Below are positions 15,819-23,040 of a DNA stretch of 64,000 nucleotides, piece by piece. The translations under genes were made by a program, and so were the position numbers. The stretch lies in assembly GCF_018449725.1 (NCBI RefSeq), contig NZ_JAAVVC010000009.1:1-64000 (forward strand). The letters run 5' to 3'. The stretch is from Pseudomonas sp. dw_612. GTDB lineage: Bacteria; Pseudomonadota; Gammaproteobacteria; Pseudomonadales; Pseudomonadaceae. The number at the start of each line of letters is the position of its first letter. Position 1 is the stretch's first letter. The notes beneath the pieces were generated by a model. That model saw only the letters and a program-made list of their open reading frames with translations, was not told where the DNA came from and ran no database searches.

Positions 15819-17672
15819 ATGGGTGTGTACGACTACAAGAACTTCAGCACAGCAGAATCCAAGGCGTTGTTCAGTGACGCCATGGCCATCACGCTGTACT
15901 CCTATCACAACCTCGATAACGGCTTTGCCGCCGGTTATCAGCACAACGGCTTCGGCCTCGGGCTGCCGGCGACCCTGGTCACCGCGCTGATCGGTGGCAC
16001 CGATTCCCAAGGCGTCATCCCCGGTGTGCCGTGGAATCCCGATTCCGAAAAACTCGCACTCGACGCCGTGAAACAGGCCGGCTGGACGCCGATCACCGCC
16101 TCGCAACTGGGCTATGACGGCAAGACCGACGCGCGCGGAACCTTCTACGGCGAGAAGGCCGGGTTCACCAGCGCGCAGGTGGAGATCCTCGGCAAGTACG
16201 ACGCCCAGGGCCATCTCACGGAAATCGGTATCGCTTTTCGTGGCACCAGCGGCCCACGGGAAATCCTGATCGGCGACTCTATCGGCGACGCGATCAACGA
16301 TCTGCTGGCCGCGCTCGGGCCCAAGGATTATGCGAAGAACTACGCCGGTGAAGCCTTTGGCAAACTGTTCGGCAACGTCGCAGCGTTTGCCAGTGCCCAT
16401 GGCCTGTCGGGCAAGGACGTGCTGGTCAGCGGCCACAGCCTCGGCGGCTTGGCGGTGAACAGCCTGGCGGATCTGAGCACGGACAAGTGGTCGGGGTTCT
16501 ACAAGGACTCGAACTACATCGCCTACGCTTCGCCGACCCAGAGCAGCAACGACAAAGTGCTGAACGTCGGCTACGAAAACGACCCGGTGTTCCGCGCACT
16601 GGACGGCTCGACCTTTAACCTGTCGTCGGTGGGCGTGCATGACGCGGCCAAGGCCTCGGCGACCGACAACATCGTCAGCTTCAACGATCACTACGCCTCG
16701 ACCGCATGGAACGTACTGCCGTTTTCCATCCTCAACATTCCGACCTGGATCTCGCACCTGCCGACCGCGTACGGTGACGGGATGAACCGGGTGATCGAGT
16801 CGAAGTTCTACGACCTCACCAGCAAAGACTCGACCATCATCGTCGCCAACCTCTCGGACCCGGCGCGGGCCAACACCTGGGTCCAGGACCTGAACCGCAA
16901 CGCTGAAACCCACAAGGGCAGCACCTTCATCATCGGCAGCGACGGCAATGACCTGATCCAGGGCGGGAAGGGCAACGACTACCTTGAAGGCCGCGACGGC
17001 AACGACACCTTCCGCGACGGTGGCGGCTACAACATCGTGCTCGGCGGCAAGGGCAGCAACGTGCTGGACCTGCAGCAGTCGGTGAAAAACTTCGTGTTCG
17101 CCAACGACGGCGTCGGCAACCTCTACGTCAAGGACGCCAACGGCGGGATCAGCATCACCCGCGACATCGGCAACATCATCACCAAGGAGCCGGCGTTCCT
17201 GTGGGGCGTGTTCAAGGACGACGTGACCCACAGCGTCACGGCGGGTGGCCTGAAGGTTGGCAACAACGTCACCCAATACGCCTCGACGGTGAAGGGCGGC
17301 GCGGGTGCCGATACGCTCACGGCGCATGCCAGCGGCGACTGGTTGTTTGGCCTGGACGGCAACGACCATTTGATCGGCGGCAGGGGTAATGACGTGTTTG
17401 TCGGTGGCGGCGGCAATGACCTGATGGAGTCGGGGGGCGGGATCAATACGTTCCTGTTCACCGGCGGGTTTGGCCAGGACAAGGTGATTGGGTATCAGGC
17501 CAGCGACAAACTGGTGTTCCTCGGGGTTCAGGGGGTGATGCCTGACGATAACTTCCGCGCCCACGCCACGGCGGTCGGGCATGACACCGTGCTGACGTTC
17601 GGCGCGGATTCAGTGACGTTGGTGGGGGTTGGGTTGGAGAGTTTGTCTGGCTCCGCGATCGTCATCGCCTGA
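15819..17672 (+). CDS. lipA: RTX lipase, family I.3 (long form)
   Basis: Secreted calcium-dependent lipase of 617 residues, the same length as the well-studied Pseudomonas sp. MIS38 lipase. The nucleophile is S207 in GHSLGG, the same number as in that enzyme. A glycine- and hydrophobic-rich insert at about residues 32-85 (GFGLGLPATLVTAL) corresponds to lid 1. RTX repeats include GGKGNDYLEGRDGND, and a second block (GGRGNDVFVGGGGND) lies near the C-terminus. The protein ends GSAIVIA, a type I secretion signal. The ATG at 15819 follows AGAGAGAGG and starts the conserved MGVYDYKN; an in-frame extension upstream is not conserved in character. Its last 27 codons recur as a decayed fragment near 21.6 kb. 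Confidence 0.94.
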   Translation: MGVYDYKNFSTAESKALFSDAMAITLYSYHNLDNGFAAGYQHNGFGLGLPATLVTALIGGTDSQGVIPGVPWNPDSEKLALDAVKQAGWTPITASQLGYDGKTDARGTFYGEKAGFTSAQVEILGKYDAQGHLTEIGIAFRGTSGPREILIGDSIGDAINDLLAALGPKDYAKNYAGEAFGKLFGNVAAFASAHGLSGKDVLVSGHSLGGLAVNSLADLSTDKWSGFYKDSNYIAYASPTQSSNDKVLNVGYENDPVFRALDGSTFNLSSVGVHDAAKASATDNIVSFNDHYASTAWNVLPFSILNIPTWISHLPTAYGDGMNRVIESKFYDLTSKDSTIIVANLSDPARANTWVQDLNRNAETHKGSTFIIGSDGNDLIQGGKGNDYLEGRDGNDTFRDGGGYNIVLGGKGSNVLDLQQSVKNFVFANDGVGNLYVKDANGGISITRDIGNIITKEPAFLWGVFKDDVTHSVTAGGLKVGNNVTQYASTVKGGAGADTLTAHASGDWLFGLDGNDHLIGGRGNDVFVGGGGNDLMESGGGINTFLFTGGFGQDKVIGYQASDKLVFLGVQGVMPDDNFRAHATAVGHDTVLTFGADSVTLVGVGLESLSGSAIVIA

Positions 17673-17680
17673 TAGGGCCT

Positions 17681-18053
17681 CTTCGCGAGCAAGCCCGCTC
17701 CCACAAGGGACCGCATGTGCAGCAGATTGTGTGCACGACGCCGATCCAGTGTGGGAGCGAGCCTGCTCGCGAAAGCGGTGTGCCAAACACCCTCAGCCTT
17801 GAATGTGAAACCGCCTTCGCGAGCAGGCTCGCTCCCACAGGGGTTTGGTGTCGTACACAACCTTCGCATACGCCGCCGATCCCCTGTAGGAGCGAGGCTT
17901 GCCCGCGAAAGCGGTGTGTCAGTCACCCTCAGCCTTGAATGTGAAACCGCCTTCGCGAGCAAGCCCGCTCCCACAGGGGCTTGGTGTGGTACACGACTTT
18001 TGCATACGCCGCCGATCCCCTGTAGGCGCGAGGCTTGCCCGCGAAGGCGTCCT
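17681..18053. repeat. REP array downstream of the lipases
   Basis: Six REP cores (GCGAGCAAGCCCGCTCCCAC type and its reverse) alternate in orientation at about 17681, 17751, 17812, 17884, 17945 and 18018. A larger unit, starting at CCGATCC and including CTTGAATGTGAAACCGCC, repeats with a period of 135-136 bases (17741, 17876, 18012). Frames reading through it are artefacts. It probably acts as a terminator/stabiliser region for the lipase transcript. Confidence 0.9.
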
Positions 18054-18076
18054 GTCACCACCATCAAATTCGGCGA

Positions 18077-18343
18077 TTACCCCCGAGCCCGAATCCGCCG
18101 CCCCAACACATCCATCACATCACAGCCATCGCGCAACAACATCGCCGCTGCCTGCGCCAATTGCTGCACATCAGCGCCCTTGGCCTGGGAAATATCCAGG
18201 CTGGCCAAGCTCTCCATCATCTGCGTCCCCGCCAAAATCCGCGTCGCGGCATTGCTGTGCAAAACATCCAGCGGCGCTTGCGTGGCCACCAGCAACACCG
18301 GGATATCGTCTTCATTACTGGTCATCGGCATATGCGGGTTCAT
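18077..18343 (-). CDS. Small hypothetical protein, helical
   Basis: Protein of 88 residues, no signal peptide or membrane segment. It looks mostly helical after VLLVATQAPLDVLHSNAATR and ends in a basic RRIRARG. The start overlaps the stop of its upstream partner (18340-18624) by four bases, and GGGAGGTGAGGC precedes the ATG, so the two are one translational unit. I do not recognise a function. Such pairs of short proteins with a repeated LFAV/LLVA motif are common in Pseudomonas. Confidence 0.75.
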   Translation of the reverse strand: MNPHMPMTSNEDDIPVLLVATQAPLDVLHSNAATRILAGTQMMESLASLDISQAKGADVQQLAQAAAMLLRDGCDVMDVLGRRIRARG

Positions 18344-18624
18344 GCCTCACCTCCCGCTTGCGCGGCGTGCATGCCGTCGATCGAGGCTTGAAGCAATGAA
18401 CGCGCAGTGCCGAGCATCTGTTTGCTGGCCCAGCGTAACGTCGCGATGTGTTCTGGGCGGGTGGCATTGGGGGCTTGATGGGCGAGGGCTTCGGCGCAGC
18501 TGAGGTAGACCGAGGCGTGTTCCAGGGCGTCGAGGATGGGGATGTCGGGTTGTACGGCGAAGAGGTGGTGGTCGGTGTGGTCGCAGGGGGCGAAGGGGGT
18601 GGATTTTGTGATTGGGTCTGTCAT
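18340..18624 (-). CDS. Small Pseudomonas hypothetical (DUF3077-like)
   Basis: Protein of 94 residues starting MTDPITKSTPFAPCDH, with the pattern FAV-x(8)-ALEHAS-x(3)-LSCAEALA that I associate with the short DUF3077-type family of Pseudomonas; the family name is from memory. AAGGAG at 18634-18639 fixes the ATG at 18624; an in-frame extension upstream has no ribosome binding site. It is coupled to the following 88-residue gene. Function is unknown. It is likely cytoplasmic and helical. Confidence 0.72.
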   Translation of the reverse strand: MTDPITKSTPFAPCDHTDHHLFAVQPDIPILDALEHASVYLSCAEALAHQAPNATRPEHIATLRWASKQMLGTARSLLQASIDGMHAAQAGGEA

Positions 18625-19094
18625 TGGTGAAGCTCCTTGGTAGTCAAAGAGCTGCCACTGCATCGCCGTCAAACGAATGGGGTGGCAACTGTGTGCAGGT
18701 TGACGGACCGGTCCAAGTACCCGGCGCACTCGAAAGTGCCCCGCACACAGTCACCATTAAAATTTGCGTCGGGCACAAGTGCACGAGCAAGTTGGAGAAC
18801 TATGCGCGCTTGGAATTACCAGGCCGTCAAACCCGATCACGAATGAGTCGTGACGGGCGTGAGGATAGGGAGTGAGGGCAGGGCAGTCAACCGAAGCAAT
18901 GCCCGAAACAGCTGTTTTTCCCGTAGGCGTTTTCCAGGCCCGCCCCCAACCCCGGAGCTGCCGAAGGCTGCGATCTTTTGATCTTGCCTTTAAAAATCAA
19001 GATCAAAAGATCGCAGCCTTCGGCAGCTCCTACGTTGCTTGCTTCGACCTGTTAAATAAATGCGAATTAAATAATGTTGTCCCTTTTTTCTCGG
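18625..19094. other. Intergenic stretch without a supported gene
   Basis: Divergent upstream sequence of the small hypothetical pair on the left and the 3' flank of the Ig-like gene on the right. Short + strand frames here have no ribosome binding site and no protein-like composition. The only strong structure is the 33-base inverted repeat at 18954-19030. The last 60 bases are AT-rich. Confidence 0.6.
18954..19030. repeat. Perfect 33-base inverted repeat
   Basis: The arm at 18954-18986 (GGAGCTGCCGAAGGCTGCGA, continuing TCTTTTGATCTTG) is the exact reverse complement of 18998-19030, with an 11-base loop. It would fold into one long hairpin. It lies 64 bases beyond the stop of the - strand Ig-like gene and may be its transcript end. 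Short inverted elements with this GCTGCCGAAGGCTGCGATC motif are scattered in Pseudomonas genomes (recalled, not searched). Confidence 0.92.
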
Positions 19095-21494
19095 CTAGTT
19101 AACCAAACACCAGCCATGTGCTTGGGAGTTGTTGCCGGTAAAACAGACGATCGCCCAACTATTAGGGCTGTCGGTCCTGACACATAAATACGTACCAGGA
19201 TTGCACCCATCACTACGACATAACCATCCGCCGGCAGATGACACCAGCGGTCTGTACTTGACCTTCAACACGTCTATTGCCGCATTGGACACCGGGGAAC
19301 CACTTACTGAGTTCATCCAGTTAATGGCGGCAGTAATGCTGTAGTTAAAAGTGGAGGTCATCACCAATCTCATGACATTGGTGACAAGAACGTTGTAGGA
19401 AACCTGACGCTGGCTACTGATTTCTGTCACGGTTATTGTGGCCATTCCATTGTTCACGCTGGTGACCTTGCCGGTCGTGCTTACTGTGGCCACATTAGGG
19501 TTACTTGAGAGATACGAATATGCCCCATCTCCCGATGAAGGCACGCGAGTTTGCACGGTCCCCGGTACGTCATTTCCGGTCAGTGCCAGTCTGTCCGAAT
19601 TGATGTTCAGTCCGCTCAAGGTCATCAGGCTGGTATCCATTTTAAAGCTGGCCCGAACGGTATACGCCCTAAATGGAAACTTCACCGCCGCAACCTCATC
19701 CATCTCCCCTTTGAAGTTCACCGATATCAACACTTTGATTTGCGAACCGTCAGCCAATTGCTCCAAAAAGGCGCGGGGAATTGGTCCCCATTGATTACCG
19801 GTCGAAGGGACATCGACCCCGCTATAGATGGTATGTGTCACCGTGGTGCCGCTGGCGTTTTGACCCTCGCACGATGCCCAAAGCTTTTGCCCGACCGCGA
19901 TCCCCCGCCAGGCGACGACGTCGAATCGGGAATCACCGGCAAAACTGGTCAAGTCCAGCGTAATGCCATCGGTTGCGTGGGGAATGGTCGGAGTGGGTAA
20001 CCGAGGGTCGTGATCGATCATTCGGTTTATGGTCAACCGCAAAGGTGTCGATTCACCAGCCGACACCCCGCCGCGAAACAGTTCCCAGGTCAGCTCGATC
20101 ACACTGTTCTGGCGCGCTGCCAGAAATGCCTGGCTGAGGGTGAAATCGGACTGCCCACCGATGATGTCCTGTCGAGGAAAGGGTTGGGCACCGACTGGCG
20201 GGTTGAGCTCTTTCAACTGGGCCTGGTCACCGGGATTGCCGGCGAACGTCACGCGCACGGTCACGCCTGCGTCGTACTCCAGCACATTAATCGGATTGGT
20301 GGCCGGAGGCACCAAGGTCGGTGGGTTCAAGGTGATGGTGCCCGCGCCGATCACTCGGGCCATGGCGGGTTTCGAGATCCCGACACTGTTGCCAGCCCTG
20401 AGCAACGTATAGGTCGCCCGCACCTGATCATTCACGACCACCTGGGCGTTGGGGATTTCCATGATGCAAGGATTGAATCGGCCAAAAACATCTTTGTCGA
20501 TGATGCCGGTAAACGACACATCCACCCCGGACGGCATCCCGGTATAGCGTCCCTCGACCTGGTCGCCGACTTCGAACTGCGGCGCCACGGGCAACACCAC
20601 CACCAGCAACGGGGCGCCGTTGAGCTTGTCGCGATCCACCGTCGCGGGATCATCTGCGGGGTCGGTCAGGTCCTCACGCAAAATCGGCGCATCCAGCACC
20701 ACCCGATCCACATCCACATCGGCTATGAGCATGATCGACCAGCGGCGTTTTTCCGTCGGGTTGAGCAACTGGTCGATCACGGTGTAGGAAATCGCGAAGT
20801 CCGGGGCGTTGCCGGCCTGTTCAAACATCGCTCGGGTCAGGGTAATGACCAGCGGCTGGCCGACTTGGCCTGGCTGAACCGTGAAGGTGAAACGCTCGCG
20901 CCGCAGCTCCACGGTGATGACGTCATAGGCTTTCATGTACGGGTAGAACAGGGTCAAGGGGACGCCTCTATCAACATCCTCCTTGCCGATGACCGGCGGA
21001 TCGCCCAACTCGGGGGGTAGGCTGATGTCCAGGTAAGGATGGTCACCACCGCCGGGCACGATGTTGCCGCCGGGCAATTGTTCGCTGTAGAGCACCCACA
21101 GCGGAGTTGAATCGCCGACATTGCCGCTGGGGCGACGGACTTTGTATTCCAGCTTGTTGTTGATGCCATCCACCAACGACGACTCAAACAGATCGAATGA
21201 CGTGCGTCTGTCTCGATCGGCATCCTGGATTTGGCGCTCTTCCAGCAGAGAATCATTGAGCCAGAGCGCGATGGAAATGGGGTCGGAGCCGGTGCCCTCA
21301 CGCGGTGGTGGGTCCACCAGGACGGATACCGCGTTAGCCAATACACCTTGCTGCTGATTGAACACCATCCTGAAAAGCGCCAACGGCACACCCACCACCG
21401 GTTCTCTCGGATCGGGGATCACGTTCTCGGTAGCACCAATGATGATGGGCGGGCGGTTGATCAGGATTTCGGTGTCTGGTTGCTCAGTTGCCAT
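19095..21494 (-). CDS. Large Ig-like (BIG_2) domain protein
   Basis: Protein of 799 residues made of successive beta-rich modules of roughly 90-110 residues. Several begin with a similar theme (PPIIIGATENVIPDP; LDAPILREDLTDP; NPPTLVPPATNPINVLEYD). Near residues 660-715 there is a bacterial Ig-like group 2 module (YSYLSSNPNVATVSTTGKVT then ATITVT). The last 45 residues hold five cysteines, CRSDGC, YLC, IVC and HGWC, and may form a disulfide-bonded cap. No N-terminal signal peptide, C-terminal anchor or RTX repeat is visible, so its route out of the cell, if any, is unclear. It may be an adhesin-like or carbohydrate-binding protein; no function can be assigned. It stands alone on the - strand between two repeat clusters. 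Confidence 0.8.
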   Translation of the reverse strand: MATEQPDTEILINRPPIIIGATENVIPDPREPVVGVPLALFRMVFNQQQGVLANAVSVLVDPPPREGTGSDPISIALWLNDSLLEERQIQDADRDRRTSFDLFESSLVDGINNKLEYKVRRPSGNVGDSTPLWVLYSEQLPGGNIVPGGGDHPYLDISLPPELGDPPVIGKEDVDRGVPLTLFYPYMKAYDVITVELRRERFTFTVQPGQVGQPLVITLTRAMFEQAGNAPDFAISYTVIDQLLNPTEKRRWSIMLIADVDVDRVVLDAPILREDLTDPADDPATVDRDKLNGAPLLVVVLPVAPQFEVGDQVEGRYTGMPSGVDVSFTGIIDKDVFGRFNPCIMEIPNAQVVVNDQVRATYTLLRAGNSVGISKPAMARVIGAGTITLNPPTLVPPATNPINVLEYDAGVTVRVTFAGNPGDQAQLKELNPPVGAQPFPRQDIIGGQSDFTLSQAFLAARQNSVIELTWELFRGGVSAGESTPLRLTINRMIDHDPRLPTPTIPHATDGITLDLTSFAGDSRFDVVAWRGIAVGQKLWASCEGQNASGTTVTHTIYSGVDVPSTGNQWGPIPRAFLEQLADGSQIKVLISVNFKGEMDEVAAVKFPFRAYTVRASFKMDTSLMTLSGLNINSDRLALTGNDVPGTVQTRVPSSGDGAYSYLSSNPNVATVSTTGKVTSVNNGMATITVTEISSQRQVSYNVLVTNVMRLVMTSTFNYSITAAINWMNSVSGSPVSNAAIDVLKVKYRPLVSSAGGWLCRSDGCNPGTYLCVRTDSPNSWAIVCFTGNNSQAHGWCLVN

Positions 21495-21610
21495 GGTGCA
21501 CCTGTGGCTTCGGTGGGGATATGACTCATGAAATACCGAAGGCGTTGGAACGGCTACTGTCAGAAATTACAGGTTGGCGATGTTTTCGGATAAGTGGTCA
21601 GTTGGGCAAA

Positions 21611-21676
21611 GTGACGTCGGACGGTGCTGGGAGTTGGGTTGGAGAGTGTGTCTGGCTCCGGGATCGTCATCGCCTG
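21611..21676 (+). pseudogene. Decayed copy of the RTX lipase 3' end
   Basis: From about 21635 to 21676 the sequence matches the last 42 bases of the long lipase gene (17631-17672) with only two or so differences, including GTTGGGTTGGAGAG and GATCGTCATCGCCTGA. Weaker similarity extends left to GTGACGT at 21611, where about seven extra bases break the frame. The REP sequence GGGCCTCTTCGCG also follows in both places. It is therefore a broken fragment and not an expressed gene. Confidence 0.8.
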
Positions 21677-21697
21677 AAGATGATGTGGCGCCGGTAA

Positions 21698-21803
21698 GGG
21701 CCTCTTCGCGGGCAAGCCTCGCTCCTACCATTGGATCGGCGTCGTGCACACAATGTGTGACCAGCGCTGTCCCTGTAGGAGCGAGGCTTGCCCGCGAAGA
21801 ACG
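21698..21803. repeat. REP pair (inverted)
   Basis: Two REP cores face each other: CCTCTTCGCGGGCAAGCC (from 21700) and GGAGCGAGGCTTGCCCGCGA (from 21778). The right core is followed by AGAACGATAACGCG, a tail also found after the REP pair at 22344-22452. Confidence 0.85.
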
Positions 21804-21962
21804 ATAACGCGATAAACCTGCCGATCACCGTGACTCGAAACTCATCCCTGGACTCAAACACCTGCACCAACAGGAATCGGCACTAAAGCATCCGCCCACT
21901 TCTGCGTTATTCCCATAACGCACCAGCGGCATGCCGCCATTGAGTACAGGAGATTCAGCCAC

Positions 21963-22325
21963 GTGAGTAACAGCAAGAGGGTTTTGGGGTTGGCCTTGGC
22001 CGTGTTATCGGCGAACGCCACAGCAGAACTGCCGCACAACTCGATTTTGAGCCGTTATGGCATGACGCCCGATGAGTTGCCGAAACCGGCAGTGATCGAC
22101 ACCCAAGCACCTGTCGAAGAGAAAAGCCGCTTTCATATCGAGCCGGAGCAGCCTTGGGCGACGATCCGGATCGGTGACGGCAAGAGGCCGGAAGTGACCG
22201 GCAACATCAGCATCGATAATTCGGTGCAGCAGGAATATGACCGGTGCCAGAAGCTGCGGGCGGAGATGCTCAAGCGTGGGGATCGCTATGTTGTCTGCGA
22301 TACCAGTGTTCCGGGGATGCCTTAG
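21963..22325 (+). CDS. Small secreted hypothetical protein
   Basis: Protein of 120 residues with a probable signal peptide cleaved after LSANATA. The mature part is polar, with KSRFHIEPEQPWATIRIGDG and QEYDRCQKLRAEMLKRGDRY, and has two cysteines that could pair. The start is a GTG at 21963 with AGGAG at 21948-21952; no ATG is better placed. I do not recognise the family. It is probably periplasmic. REP pairs flank the gene on both sides. Confidence 0.72.
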   Translation: MSNSKRVLGLALAVLSANATAELPHNSILSRYGMTPDELPKPAVIDTQAPVEEKSRFHIEPEQPWATIRIGDGKRPEVTGNISIDNSVQQEYDRCQKLRAEMLKRGDRYVVCDTSVPGMP

Positions 22326-22343
22326 TTTTGCAGCGTTTGTGAT

Positions 22344-22452
22344 GGCCTCTTCGCGAGCAAGCCCGCTCCCACAGGGGACTGCGCCAGTCACAAATGTTGT
22401 GTACGACGCAGATTAAATGTGGGAGCGGGCTTGCTCGCGAAGAACGATAACG
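22344..22452. repeat. REP pair (inverted)
   Basis: Inverted REP cores CTTCGCGAGCAAGCCCGCTC (from about 22347) and GTGGGAGCGGGCTTGCTCGC (from about 22419), followed by GAAGAACGATAACGCGG. They separate two convergent small genes and may serve as a bidirectional terminator. Confidence 0.85.
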
Positions 22453-22457
22453 CGGTC

Positions 22458-22682
22458 TCAATCCTCTTTACGAACCGTCGCCACATCATTGGCATTGACC
22501 TTCACTTTCGCTCCGGAAATATCTTCGAATTCATAGAACCCGTCTTTGGTCTTGGTTTTCGGCATGTCCTTGGTCAAATACTGGGTGCCGTTTTGCAGGG
22601 TCACCACGGTTGGCGTGGAGCAACCCGCCAGGGCCAGAAAGGCTGCAACGGCCAGGGGCAGGCCCAGGGTCTTGATATTCAT
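22458..22682 (-). CDS. YgdI/YgdR-family lipoprotein (DUF903)
   Basis: Lipoprotein of 74 residues with a clear lipobox LALAGC (Cys21). The short mature SH3-like domain reads VVTLQNGTQYLTKDMPKTK, then FYEFEDISGAKVKVNANDV, typical of YgdI/YgdR proteins. Residues next to the lipidated cysteine (STP) do not favour inner-membrane retention, so an outer-membrane location is likely. GGAGGT four bases before the ATG at 22682 decides the start over an in-frame ATG at 22700. The family's function is unknown. Confidence 0.88.
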   Translation of the reverse strand: MNIKTLGLPLAVAAFLALAGCSTPTVVTLQNGTQYLTKDMPKTKTKDGFYEFEDISGAKVKVNANDVATVRKED

Positions 22683-22816
22683 ACGTACCTCCATGATCAA
22701 AAAATCAGCGCTATGGCGATTGGTGCCGTGGATCGCCGGAAAGTTCGATGGTCACCTGAAAAATGCTTGATTCGCCGCGCCACTTGAGGCGAATCCATTA
22801 AGCCTTAACGCAATCC

Positions 22817-22959
22817 GTAGCAGCTGCCGAGGCACGAGGCTGCGTTCGGCCGCGCAGCGGTCGTGAAATCAACCGACGCGGTATTTCAGGAAACCTGCGT
22901 ACTCAGGTTTTACGACTGCTTCGCAGCCGAACGCAGCCTCGTGCCTCGGCAGCTGCTAC
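22817..22959. repeat. Inverted-repeat element (REPIN-like, 143 bp), second copy
   Basis: GTAGCAGCTGCCGAGGCACG at the left end is mirrored by CTCGGCAGCTGCTAC at the right end. The element is exactly as long as the inner element at 10683-10825 and shares its centre (CGTGAAATCA, TTTCAGGA, CTCAGGTTT). It occupies the gap between the lipoprotein gene and the nuclease gene. Confidence 0.88.
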
Positions 22960-23040
22960 GAGCCGCGCCGCCCATCCTTTTTCGTTTGCATCAGACCGTG
23001 CGGAGCTGGTATCTGTACGCATAACCAGTACTCGCTCGCC

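Noticed and set aside
13931..17582. Long - strand frames (565 and 588 codons) across the lipase genes
   Set aside because: They are antisense to clear lipases, have no family motifs or ribosome binding sites, and arise from GC-rich codon use.
17681..18053. CRISPR array
   Set aside because: Cores alternate in orientation, spacers are themselves repeated, and no cas gene is present; this is a REP array.
21488..21697. Small + strand gene containing the lipase-like fragment
   Set aside because: The lipase-like bases are read in the wrong frame, so it is a decayed remnant and not an expressed gene.
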